Shown here piece after piece: positions 16,604-26,044 of a stretch of 64,000 bases of DNA. Within the stretch, counting starts at the first letter, position 1; each line of letters opens with the position of its first letter. The notes beneath the pieces were generated by a model that saw only the letters and a list, made by a program, of their open reading frames with translations, made no database searches and had not been told where the DNA came from. The DNA comes from Nostoc sp. LPT (GTDB taxonomy: Bacteria > Cyanobacteriota > Cyanobacteriia > Cyanobacteriales > Nostocaceae), in NCBI RefSeq assembly GCF_017115165.1, contig NZ_JABXKF010000090.1:21150-85149 (forward strand), read 5' to 3'. The position numbers and the translations under genes are program-made.

Positions 16604-19277
16604 AAAGCTCAAAGGAAATCGTCCCCTGCACCGTCAACGGATCACCCCGAAAAACTCGAAACCTATTGAAAGAAGTATCAAAGTAATCGACATCAAATAA
16701 ATTCCTAAAATTAAGGGCAGCGCGAAACCGATGGCGCTTGTAAAAAATCGCAGCATCTGTCCTCAGATAGCTGGGTAGTTGAAAAGTATTTAATGTATCC
16801 CCTGGCCGTTCTCCGACAAAGAATAATCCCACGCCAGCGCCGAACCCTTGCAAAGTACCCCGTTGAAATTCATAGCTTGTCCACAGGTTAAAGGTATTTG
16901 CAGGGACATTACGAAAAGGAAGACCTATGGGAAGCGTGTTGTCCTCAGTAACTTTTGCATCGTTATAGGCATAGCCCGCAATGATGTTCCATCCCGGCAA
17001 AATCTCTCCTTCAAGGGTCAGTTCAACACCTCGGCTGCGCTGCTCACCCGTCTGAATCGAAAAGCCTGGTGGTACATTGGGTCTCTCGTCAGCCGTCAAA
17101 ACATTGGTACGGGTCAGATCGTAGAGAGCCAGAGTTGCTGAAAATCGGTCATTCAAATCTGCCTTGACCCCAACTTCATATTGGGTGCCGCGCTCCGGTT
17201 GAAATACACCATCATCAAAGCTGGTGCCAATCGTTGGGGTAAATGAGCGACTGTAGCTGGCATAGAGTGAAATTGGCTTAACTGGCTGATAGACAATACC
17301 GACACGAGGGCTAAATGCATTGCCAGACTGACTTGTTTGTGTATTAGCGAGCCGATCCTCGTCAGTTTGACTAAAAGTATCAAACCGCACGCCCAGCAGC
17401 AGCTTTAAATTTTCAGCCAGTGTTATCTGGTCTTGAACATAAATGCCCAGTGCATCTATTGTGCTAAAATCATCAGTACTGAAAGGATCATCACCAATAG
17501 GCTGACCATATACAGGATTGAATAGGTCAATTGGAGATGCCTGAAAAGTAGACCTAGCTTGTCCGAGTTGCCTCCTAGTGAGATTAATGCCTGTTACCAA
17601 TTGATGACCAATGCTACCCGTAGAAAACTTACCAACAGCATAGGTGTCAGAGTTCAAAAATCCGCCGTAATAGTCATCATTATCAGAAAAGCTTCGGCTC
17701 AGAGTCCGGTTATCGTCAGCTAAGGCGGTACCGAAGGTAAATCTCCTATGTTGCCCAGTTTGCGTAAATCTCAAGGCATTTCGTAGCTGCCAATTTTCGC
17801 TAAAGCGATGTTCGAGGTCATAGCCAAGTCGAATCGAATACGAACTTTCGATATCATCCCGCTCACCCACATTCCGGTTACGTGGTATTTCTCCATTTGG
17901 ATTTGGCAACACTGTTCCCACAAGCGGGAGACCAGAGGATTGATCGGCAGATTGTGGTCGATCAACATATTCGGCTGCTAGAGTTAATTTTGTGCGATCG
18001 CTAATCTGCCAAGTGAAAGTAGGTGCCACAAAGTATCTCTGTGCGTCGTAGAAATCAAAGAAACTTTCTGTAGTTTGAGCTGCCAGGTTCAGTCTGTACA
18101 GTACAGTTCGGCTGTCATTGAGCGGTCCGGAAAGGTCAATAGCACCGCGATAAAAGTTGAAACTACCCGCAGAAGCTGACAACGAATAGTAGGGTTCACT
18201 CAATGGCTGTTTGGTTACATAGTTAACAGATCCTCCTGGCGCAGCTTCACCATAGAGAACGGAGGAGGGTCCTCTGAAAACCTCAATCCGTTCGATCCCT
18301 GCCGTCTCAAAGCCAATTATACTATCACCTGTACTTTCGCTCAACCCATTCCTCAAGACATTATTGCCAGAAGAAAAACCTCGGAGGAAAACAGTTGAAT
18401 CAAACACTGATTTGGAGGTAGTTCCAAATCCTACACCAGGTACATTTCTGAGTGCTTCAACTACACTAGTGACGTTTTGATCCCGTAGCACCTGTTGAGG
18501 TATAACCTGAATCGATTGGGGAATATCGCGCAGGGGTGTGTCGGTTCGGGTACCTACACTGGTATTAGGTACACGATACCCATCTTCCTCACCCGTCACG
18601 ACTAATTCAATCGGGTCATCCGCTTGTGCCGATGGTGTTTCCTGGGGTGTTTCATTCGCTGGCTGCTCAGGTTTCGGCTGTTGTGGTGGCTGCATTGCAG
18701 TTGTAGCAGCTGTAAAACCAATAATCAGCCCTTCATCCCCATCAAACAACTCCACAACTGGCAATCCCGCCTCACCCGCCACTGTCACCCGAATAGTATT
18801 GGCATCCAGATTTATGACAGTTATCTCAGTAATACCCTCAACTGGGTTTTGGGAACGGAATGTGAACGAATCACCACTGGGTAAACGCAATTGAGCATTA
18901 GGAATATCAGCAATAAAGTTATTATCAGCACTGCGATTGGTGATTTGGAGTTGTTGTCCTTGAGTTGTCTGTAAAATCACCTCCACACCTTTATCAGTGG
19001 GATTAGCTTTCACCCCAGTCACCTGGATAACATCTCCTTGGGAAGGGGGATTAGTTGGTGTTGGCGATTGCACTAGCATTTGGGCGCTAGTGCTGGGACG
19101 CTCGATCTCACTGAGTTGGCGAATCTCTCTAATTGAATGGGAATTACGTAGTACCGATGCCACAGATTTACTCTGTATTTCTGACTTGGGTAGTTCTTGA
19201 GCAGTTGCGCTCATTGCATACCACAACCAAACAGAACTCGTCACTAATAAAATTTTCGATAACTTCTTTGTTCCCAT
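16602..19277 (-). CDS. TonB-dependent siderophore receptor with N-terminal AMIN domain
   Basis: This 891-aa protein has a signal peptide (KILLVTSSVWLWYAMSATAQ region). Next comes an AMIN domain at about 80-195 (VTGVKANPTDKGVEVIL, then ITEITVINLDANTIRVTV) and a proline/glutamine-rich linker. A TonB-box-like segment (IELVVTGEEDG, about 225) precedes the plug (DIPQSIQVIPQQVL, ALRNVPGVGFG, RIEVFRGPSSVLYGEAAPGGSVNYVTKQP), and a 22-strand-type barrel extends to the end. This is the usual architecture of cyanobacterial ferric-siderophore receptors (FhuA/IutA type with AMIN). It imports Fe-siderophore across the outer membrane using TonB-ExbBD energy. It lies between two NRPS/PKS genes on the same strand, followed by the binding lipoprotein, and this is the strongest clue that the cluster makes a siderophore. 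Confidence 0.95.
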   Translation of the reverse strand: MGTKKLSKILLVTSSVWLWYAMSATAQELPKSEIQSKSVASVLRNSHSIREIRQLSEIERPSTSAQMLVQSPTPTNPPSQGDVIQVTGVKANPTDKGVEVILQTTQGQQLQITNRSADNNFIADIPNAQLRLPSGDSFTFRSQNPVEGITEITVINLDANTIRVTVAGEAGLPVVELFDGDEGLIIGFTAATTAMQPPQQPKPEQPANETPQETPSAQADDPIELVVTGEEDGYRVPNTSVGTRTDTPLRDIPQSIQVIPQQVLRDQNVTSVVEALRNVPGVGFGTTSKSVFDSTVFLRGFSSGNNVLRNGLSESTGDSIIGFETAGIERIEVFRGPSSVLYGEAAPGGSVNYVTKQPLSEPYYSLSASAGSFNFYRGAIDLSGPLNDSRTVLYRLNLAAQTTESFFDFYDAQRYFVAPTFTWQISDRTKLTLAAEYVDRPQSADQSSGLPLVGTVLPNPNGEIPRNRNVGERDDIESSYSIRLGYDLEHRFSENWQLRNALRFTQTGQHRRFTFGTALADDNRTLSRSFSDNDDYYGGFLNSDTYAVGKFSTGSIGHQLVTGINLTRRQLGQARSTFQASPIDLFNPVYGQPIGDDPFSTDDFSTIDALGIYVQDQITLAENLKLLLGVRFDTFSQTDEDRLANTQTSQSGNAFSPRVGIVYQPVKPISLYASYSRSFTPTIGTSFDDGVFQPERGTQYEVGVKADLNDRFSATLALYDLTRTNVLTADERPNVPPGFSIQTGEQRSRGVELTLEGEILPGWNIIAGYAYNDAKVTEDNTLPIGLPFRNVPANTFNLWTSYEFQRGTLQGFGAGVGLFFVGERPGDTLNTFQLPSYLRTDAAIFYKRHRFRAALNFRNLFDVDYFDTSFNRFRVFRGDPLTVQGTISFEL

Positions 19278-19444
19278 TGGCTACTCTACACACCTGGCTC
19301 TACTATGCTGACTAAAGAAAATTAATCTTAGTAGCATATGAGTTATTTACTATGATTTCAAAAATAATCTTACAGGAAATGGTTCAGCAATTGCAAGTCT
19401 TTATCAGTTGTAATTTACAAAACTAGTTACATAACGATCCATCC

Positions 19445-22400
19445 TTAAATATTTTCAAGTGATTTCATTTTTTGCAGACGCTTTCTTTGTTGAGCTTTAC
19501 CATCAGCAATTTTTTCTGTGACAACATCTACTACACCAGAAAATAGTTTTCCATTTTTGACTTGATTAAAATAATCTACTAAAGAGCTTATGGTCGGATA
19601 TCTAAACAGGTCGAGGATAGATAAATCACTCTGAAATACTTCACGCAATTTGCTATGAACCTGAACCAAAAGCAGCGAATGACCACCCAGTTCAAAGAAG
19701 TTATCATGAATTCCTACGTTCTCAACATTCAGCACTTCTTGCCAAATATTGGCAATAGTTTTTTCTACATCAGTTTGGGGTGGCTGATAAATTGCCTCCA
19801 ATTGTGGACGTGCTGTATCAGGTGCTGGTAAAGCTTTGCGGTCAACCTTACCATTAGGCGTGAGTGGTAGTGTCTCCAATGTGACAAAAGCTGCTGGCAC
19901 CATATAGTTTGGTAGTTTCGATTCTAAGAAGTGACGCAGTTCCGTAATTGCCAATGTTTGTTCATGTTGTGGAACTACATAAGCTACTAAACTTTGAGTA
20001 TGTGCTGTCACGACCGTTTCTCGAACTACTGGGTGTTGGCTAATGAGTGCTTCAATTTCTCCCAACTCAATGCGGAAACCACGGAGTTTAACTTGGTGGT
20101 CAATTCGACCAATGTATTCTATTTCTCCACTTGTTAAATAGCGTGCTAGGTCTCCTGTTTTATAAAGACGCGCAGATGGTTTATCACTAAAGGGATTAGG
20201 AATGAATTTCTCTGCTGTTAAGTCGGGACGGTTTAAATAACCTCTACCTATTCCCACACCACCAATATAAAGTTCACCTGGTACGCCGAAAGCAACAGGA
20301 TTAAGATACTTATCAAGCAAATAAATCTGGATGTTTGCAATTGGGTGACCAATGGGAACTGTCTTTTGGTTATTAACACGATCTTGACACTGCCAAAAAG
20401 TCACATCTACAGCCGCTTCTGTTGGACCGTAGAGATTATGCAGTTGGGCATCAAGTCGATTAAAAAAGCGCTGTTGAAGTTGAACTGGCAATGCCTCACC
20501 ACTTACTATTACCCGCACTAGAGACTGACATTTTTCTAACCCTTCTGTTTCAACAAACACTTGCAGCATTGATGGAACAAAATGTAAGGTTGTAATTTGT
20601 TGCTGTAAAATCAAGTTGACTAAATAGTTGGGTTCTCGATGACCTTCTGGTTGAGCTACTACTAAACGCGCACCTGTCATCAACGGCCAGAAAAATTCCC
20701 AGACTGACACGTCGAAACTGAAGGGGGTTTTCTGCAAAACACTATCTGCTGTTGTTAATTGGTAAGTGTCTTGCATCCACAGTAAACGATTGCAGATTCC
20801 CCGATGGGTATTCATTGCACCTTTTGGTTTACCTGTAGAACCGGAGGTGTAGATGACGTAAGCTAGGTGATCGACTGTGATCTTGCACGCCGGATTTCTT
20901 GGGTTTTCATTGGCGATTAGTTCCCAATTGCTATTGATGCAAATTACTTGAGCTTTGTGATTTGGTAGACTTTCTACTAGATATTGTTGTGTTAACAATA
21001 CGCCTGGTTGGGAGTCTGCTAACATATAAGCCAAGCGTTCTTTGGGATAACTAGGGTCTAGTGGCACATATGCACCACCTGCTTTCAGGATGGCTAATAG
21101 TCCGATGACCATAGAGAGCGATCGCTCTACACAAATTCCCACCAATACCTCTGGTTTTACTCCCAATGAACGCAAGTAATGTGCCAATTGGTTAGCTTTC
21201 GTGTTGAGTTCACAGTAGGTTAATTGTTCCGATTCAAATACTACTGCTACTGCATCAGGTGTGCGTTCTACTTGCGCCTCGAATAACTGATGAATGCAGT
21301 GTTCTTGAGGATATTCAACTTCTGTATTATTCCACTCCAGCAGCAACTGATGCTGCTCAGAGTTACTTAAGAGTGCTAACTCTGACAACCGCTGCTGTGG
21401 ATTAGCAACAATTCCAGAGAGCAACGTTTGCAAATGACCCACCATCCGGCTGATTGTGCTTTGCTCAAATAAATCAGTATTGTATTCTATACTTCCAACT
21501 AACTTAGAGTCTATTTCACTCATGTTTAGGGTCAAATCAAACTTAGCACTATCACTATTGCTTTGTAAAGAAGTTAAAGTCAAACCAGGCAACTCTAAGG
21601 CAGACATCGGTGCATTCTGAAGCACAAACATCACTTGAAACAGTGGTGTATGGCTTAAGTTTCGCTGTGGTTGCAGTTGCTCAACTAACAACTCAAAGGG
21701 CAAATCCTGATGTGCATAAGCTCCTAATGCTACTTCCCGTACCCGTTTTAGTAGTTCCTGAAAGCTGGGATTTCCTGCTAAGTTAGTTCTCAGTACTAAA
21801 GTATTGACAAAAAATCCAATTAACCCTTCTATCTCCGCTCGGTTCCGATTGGCGATGGGTGAACCAACTACAATATCTTCTTGCCCTGTGTAACTCCATA
21901 GCAGTGTTTGGAAACCTGCCAGCAACGTCATAAATAAAGTACTTCCCTGCTCCTGGCTTAATTTATTCAGAGCAACAGAGAGTTGCTTGGATAACTCAAA
22001 TGAGTAAGTTGCACCCCGGAATTTCTGAATTGCTGGTCTGGGATGGTCAGTGGGTAACTCTAATACTTCTGGCGCATTTTCTAAGTGCTTTCGCCAATAA
22101 GATATCTGAGTTTCGAGTACTTCTGTTTGCAACCATTGTCGTTGCCAAACCGCGAAGTCAACATACTGTATTGGCAGTTCAGTTAAGGGTGAGGGTTGTT
22201 CATTACAAAAGGCTTGATAAAGTGTTGCCAACTCTTGCACCAGCACACCGATTGACCAACCGTCAGAGACGATGTGGTGCATTGTCAGTAGTACGATGTG
22301 TTCTTGGTCATTAAGACGTAATAGTTTTACTCTCAGCAGCAAGTCGCTCTTGAGATCAAAGGGTTGTTGTGCTTCTTGTGTAGCCTGTTGTTTAATTTCG

Positions 22401-25400
22401 GCTTCTTGTTGGTCTGAAGGTAGTTCGCTAATATCGAATATTGACAAGGTTAGGGGCTTTTTTTCAGAGATGACAGCTATTGCTTGCCCTTGTGTTGTTT
22501 GGAAATTGGTTCGCAGCGTTTCATGACGACTGATAATTTCGTTAAAACTTTGTTGTAATGCTTCTACATTTAATTTTCCTTGTAGGCGAACAGCAGCAGG
22601 AATATTGTAAAATGGGCTGTCTGGTTCTAATTGGGCTAGGAACCATAATCTTTGTTGGGCAAATGATAACGGTAATTCTGGCGATCGCTTAATCCACTCA
22701 ATCTTCGTCGATTCAATTCCTGAGTCTACCTTAATTGCTTTTTCAATTTCTTTTGCTAATCCAGCTATTGTTGGTTTTTCAAATAAGTAACGTAAAGGAA
22801 GTTCGATTTGAAATACTTGTCGGATTTGGGAAATCACGCGAGTTGCGATTAACGAGTGCCCTCCTAATTCAAAGAAATTATTATTAATACCTACTTTGTC
22901 TATACCAAGTATTTCTGCCCAAACACCTGTTAATAAATTCTCAATTGGTGTGGAAGGAGCAAGCATCTGAGATGATGATACCTGTGTCAAGTCAGGTATA
23001 GGTAGCGCTTTACGGTCAACTTTCCCATTGGGTGTAAGTGGTAGTGCCTCCAATGTCACAAAAGCCGATGGCACCATGTAGTTTGGTAGCTTTGACTCCA
23101 GAAAGCACCGCACTTCAGAAATTGCCAATGTTTGCTCTTTTTGGGGGATTACATAAGCGACTATTTGTTGAGAATCTGCTTGTGAACAATGAACTGTAAC
23201 TACGCTTTCTTGGACTCCTGGGTATTGGCTAATCAGTGTTTCAATTTCTCCCAACTCAATGCGGAAACCACGGAGTTTAACTTGGTGGTCAATTCGACCA
23301 ATGTATTCTATTTCTCCACTTGGTAAATAGCGTGCTTTATCTCCTGTTTTATAAAGACGCGCAGATGGTTTGTCACTAAAGGGATTGGGGATAAATTTCT
23401 CTGCTGTTAGTTCAGGACGGTTTAAGTAACCTCGCGCTAGTTGGTCACCACTTACATATATCTCACCAGGTACACCTACAGGAACAGGTCGCTGGTTATC
23501 ATCCAGTATGTATATCTGCGTATTAGCAATTGGATGACCAATTAAGACAGATGTTGATAGAGCTGCTTGCGGGCTAATGCTATAACAAGTGACATCCGCA
23601 GATACCTCTGACGAACCGTAAAGATTTAATAAGGTACTATCAGGCAAACTCTGCCGAAATTGCACTGGCAGATCAGTAGATAGTGCTTCACCACTGCTAA
23701 TCCACAATTTTAACTTGGGTAACTGTAGCTGTAAAATCTCACACGTACTCAACAGTACACGTAGTAATGAAGGAACAAGGACTACCCGTGTAACATGATT
23801 GTGGGAAAGAGTGGTGATAAACTGTTGTGGGTCTTTAACAACAATATCGGGGACAATTACTGTAGTTACCCCTTGTAGTAATGGTCCAAAGATTTCCCAT
23901 ACTGAATCCACAAAGTTTAAAGATGTTTTCTGGCAACAAATTTCTTGCTCTACAAAAGGATAATTCTGCCACATCCACTCAAAGCGATTGATAGCACCCT
24001 TATGCAAACCAAAAACTCCCTTTGGTTCTCCTGTAGAACCAGAAGTGTAGATAACATAAGCTAAATTGTCAGCTTCCGAACTACTGATAGGGTTGTCTTG
24101 CTTTTGCTGGGTAATGATGTCGAAGTCGTTGTCTAGGCAAACTACCTGTGCTTTGTGTTCAGGAAGTTTCTCTATGAGGTGTTGGTGCGTTAGTAATACT
24201 GATACTTGAGTATCCTGCAATATAAAGGATAGACGTTTTTGGGGATAATTAGGGTCTAGTGGGATGTATGCACCACCTGCTTTGAGGATAGCTAATAGAC
24301 CAATGACCATAGAGAGCGATCGCTCTACACAAATGCCCACCAACACCTCTGGTTTTACTCCTAGCTTTTGCAAGTAATGCGCTAGTTGATTTGCTCTGGT
24401 GTTAAGCTCCCAATAAGTTAGCTGTTCATCTTCAAAGATTACGGCAACAGCATCAGGTGTGCGTTCTACTTGAGCCTCAAACAACTGATGAATAGATTGT
24501 TGTTGGGGATACTCAACCAACTGATGAATAGATTGTTGTTGGGAATACTCAACAGAGGTATCATTCCAGTCCACCAGTAATACCTGCTGCTGGGCTGGTG
24601 TTAAAAGCGGCAAGTTCGAGAGTCTTTGGTCAGGATTAGCAACAATACCTTCTAGCAAAGTTTGAAAACAGCTCAACATTTGGGTAATGGTAACTTCATC
24701 AAATAGAGCCACATTGTACTCCATAGTTCCAATTAGCCCTTGCTCAGTTTCCACCATTTCCATAGCTAGGTCAAACCTCGCTGTTTCTTTTTCAAACTCC
24801 AAAGGACTAACGCTTAAACCTGGTAGTTCGAGAGTTGTTCTTAGGAAATTCTGAAGTTGAAACATCACCTGAAACAAAGGTGTATGGCTCAAATGCCGCT
24901 CTAGCTTGAGTTCCTCCAGGATTTGCTCGAAAGGCAGATCCTGGTGAGCATAAGCTTCTGAAGCAACTTGACGCACTCTTGCCAAAAGCTCCCGAAAACT
25001 GGGATTGCCTCCAAAGTAGGTACGTATTACCAAGGTATTGACAAAAAATCCAATTAACCCCTCAGTTTCAACCCGATTGCGCCCGGAGACAGTAGTGCCA
25101 ACTAGGATGTCTTCATGCTCAGCATAACGGTGAAGCAACGTCTTAAACGCCGCTAGCAACGTCATGAATAGTGTCACTCTCTCCTGCTGACTAAGAGCCT
25201 TAAGGGCCTCGGTTAGGCTTTTAGAAAGTTGCAAAAACTGCGTTGCACCTTGGTAGGTCTGAATAACCGGACGTGGATGGTCAGTAGGTAATTCTGTCAC
25301 GGAGGGAGCACTAGCCAACTGCTGCTTCCAATAAGCTAGTTGCGTCTCTCGTCCCTCTTGTTGGAACCACTGGCGCTGCCAAAGAGCAAAGTCCACATAC

Positions 25401-26044
25401 TGAATGGGGAGTTCCGGAAGCAAAACAGGGCGATCGCTGTTAAAATCTTTGTAAAGTGCTGACAGTTCCTGAATCAATATACTAAGCGACCAGCCATCAC
25501 AAACAATGTGGTGGATTACGAACAGCATCACATACTCAGTTTTGCCCAATTGCAGTAGCATCACTCGCAGTAACGGACCTTTAGTTAAATCAAAGGGACG
25601 CTGAGCTTCCTCGGTAGCCAGTTGCTGAACTTTACGTTCCCGCATCGTTGGCGGCAACTCTTGGATATCTACCACTGGTATTGTCAAGGTTAAAGTTGGG
25701 GCAATTACTTGCAGCGATTGACCATCGACTGTAACAAATGTAGTGCGTAAGGCTTCGTGACGCCTGACGATTTCGTTGATGCTACGCTCCCACGTTGACA
25801 CGTTGAGTTGACCCTTCAGGCGCATGGCTTGAGCAATGTTATAGGCAGCGTTATCAGGGTTTAATTGGTAGAGCAACCACAGTCGCTTCTGGGCAAACGA
25901 TAGGGGAAACGAATTGGATTCTCGACTTTGGGGTGCGATCGCTATTGGTGAGAAGGGATTTCCTTTTTTTTCATTCAACTTTTGCAGCAGAAGCTTGCGT
26001 TTTTCTGGAGAAAGATTGGCGATGCGTTGAGAAAGTTCACTCAT
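19445..26044 (-). CDS. Dimodular NRPS C-A(beta-Ala)-PCP-C-A(Ser)-PCP
   Basis: About 2199 aa. The start is taken at the ATG at 26044, which overlaps the PKS2 stop by 8 bases (ATGAGTGA) after an AAGGGG SD; a frame from 26062 is also open. Module 1: C with HHIVCDG near 178, then an A domain with code VDWVISLADK. The usual Asp235 that binds the alpha-amino group is replaced by Val, and this VD pattern is the one I associate with beta-alanine. Its PCP has GGHS near 1061. Module 2: C with HHIVSDG near 1258, A with code DVWHISLVDK (serine), PCP GGHS near 2123. There is no E, MT or TE. The C1-A1 linker holds a 12-residue tandem duplication (24482-24553). It follows PKS2, so beta-Ala would be joined to a polyketide-extended chain. 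Confidence 0.95.
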   Translation of the reverse strand: MSELSQRIANLSPEKRKLLLQKLNEKKGNPFSPIAIAPQSRESNSFPLSFAQKRLWLLYQLNPDNAAYNIAQAMRLKGQLNVSTWERSINEIVRRHEALRTTFVTVDGQSLQVIAPTLTLTIPVVDIQELPPTMRERKVQQLATEEAQRPFDLTKGPLLRVMLLQLGKTEYVMLFVIHHIVCDGWSLSILIQELSALYKDFNSDRPVLLPELPIQYVDFALWQRQWFQQEGRETQLAYWKQQLASAPSVTELPTDHPRPVIQTYQGATQFLQLSKSLTEALKALSQQERVTLFMTLLAAFKTLLHRYAEHEDILVGTTVSGRNRVETEGLIGFFVNTLVIRTYFGGNPSFRELLARVRQVASEAYAHQDLPFEQILEELKLERHLSHTPLFQVMFQLQNFLRTTLELPGLSVSPLEFEKETARFDLAMEMVETEQGLIGTMEYNVALFDEVTITQMLSCFQTLLEGIVANPDQRLSNLPLLTPAQQQVLLVDWNDTSVEYSQQQSIHQLVEYPQQQSIHQLFEAQVERTPDAVAVIFEDEQLTYWELNTRANQLAHYLQKLGVKPEVLVGICVERSLSMVIGLLAILKAGGAYIPLDPNYPQKRLSFILQDTQVSVLLTHQHLIEKLPEHKAQVVCLDNDFDIITQQKQDNPISSSEADNLAYVIYTSGSTGEPKGVFGLHKGAINRFEWMWQNYPFVEQEICCQKTSLNFVDSVWEIFGPLLQGVTTVIVPDIVVKDPQQFITTLSHNHVTRVVLVPSLLRVLLSTCEILQLQLPKLKLWISSGEALSTDLPVQFRQSLPDSTLLNLYGSSEVSADVTCYSISPQAALSTSVLIGHPIANTQIYILDDNQRPVPVGVPGEIYVSGDQLARGYLNRPELTAEKFIPNPFSDKPSARLYKTGDKARYLPSGEIEYIGRIDHQVKLRGFRIELGEIETLISQYPGVQESVVTVHCSQADSQQIVAYVIPQKEQTLAISEVRCFLESKLPNYMVPSAFVTLEALPLTPNGKVDRKALPIPDLTQVSSSQMLAPSTPIENLLTGVWAEILGIDKVGINNNFFELGGHSLIATRVISQIRQVFQIELPLRYLFEKPTIAGLAKEIEKAIKVDSGIESTKIEWIKRSPELPLSFAQQRLWFLAQLEPDSPFYNIPAAVRLQGKLNVEALQQSFNEIISRHETLRTNFQTTQGQAIAVISEKKPLTLSIFDISELPSDQQEAEIKQQATQEAQQPFDLKSDLLLRVKLLRLNDQEHIVLLTMHHIVSDGWSIGVLVQELATLYQAFCNEQPSPLTELPIQYVDFAVWQRQWLQTEVLETQISYWRKHLENAPEVLELPTDHPRPAIQKFRGATYSFELSKQLSVALNKLSQEQGSTLFMTLLAGFQTLLWSYTGQEDIVVGSPIANRNRAEIEGLIGFFVNTLVLRTNLAGNPSFQELLKRVREVALGAYAHQDLPFELLVEQLQPQRNLSHTPLFQVMFVLQNAPMSALELPGLTLTSLQSNSDSAKFDLTLNMSEIDSKLVGSIEYNTDLFEQSTISRMVGHLQTLLSGIVANPQQRLSELALLSNSEQHQLLLEWNNTEVEYPQEHCIHQLFEAQVERTPDAVAVVFESEQLTYCELNTKANQLAHYLRSLGVKPEVLVGICVERSLSMVIGLLAILKAGGAYVPLDPSYPKERLAYMLADSQPGVLLTQQYLVESLPNHKAQVICINSNWELIANENPRNPACKITVDHLAYVIYTSGSTGKPKGAMNTHRGICNRLLWMQDTYQLTTADSVLQKTPFSFDVSVWEFFWPLMTGARLVVAQPEGHREPNYLVNLILQQQITTLHFVPSMLQVFVETEGLEKCQSLVRVIVSGEALPVQLQQRFFNRLDAQLHNLYGPTEAAVDVTFWQCQDRVNNQKTVPIGHPIANIQIYLLDKYLNPVAFGVPGELYIGGVGIGRGYLNRPDLTAEKFIPNPFSDKPSARLYKTGDLARYLTSGEIEYIGRIDHQVKLRGFRIELGEIEALISQHPVVRETVVTAHTQSLVAYVVPQHEQTLAITELRHFLESKLPNYMVPAAFVTLETLPLTPNGKVDRKALPAPDTARPQLEAIYQPPQTDVEKTIANIWQEVLNVENVGIHDNFFELGGHSLLLVQVHSKLREVFQSDLSILDLFRYPTISSLVDYFNQVKNGKLFSGVVDVVTEKIADGKAQQRKRLQKMKSLENI
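24482..24553. repeat. 36-bp in-frame tandem duplication inside the NRPS gene
   Basis: Units 24482-24517 and 24518-24553 are adjacent and differ at one base (GGGGAT versus GGGAAT). Each encodes the 12-residue block VEY(S/P)QQQSIHQL on the minus strand. The block lies at the C-A junction just before FEAQVERTPDAV, where the other modules here carry it once. It is probably slipped-strand duplication or unequal exchange. It should lengthen a flexible linker without touching the catalytic core. Confidence 0.9.

Noticed and set aside
18538..18894. 118-codon plus-strand frame opposite the TonB receptor
   Set aside because: It mirrors the AMIN/linker coding region, whose minus-strand protein is unmistakable. 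Cys/Gly/Ser-rich composition is typical of antisense reading.
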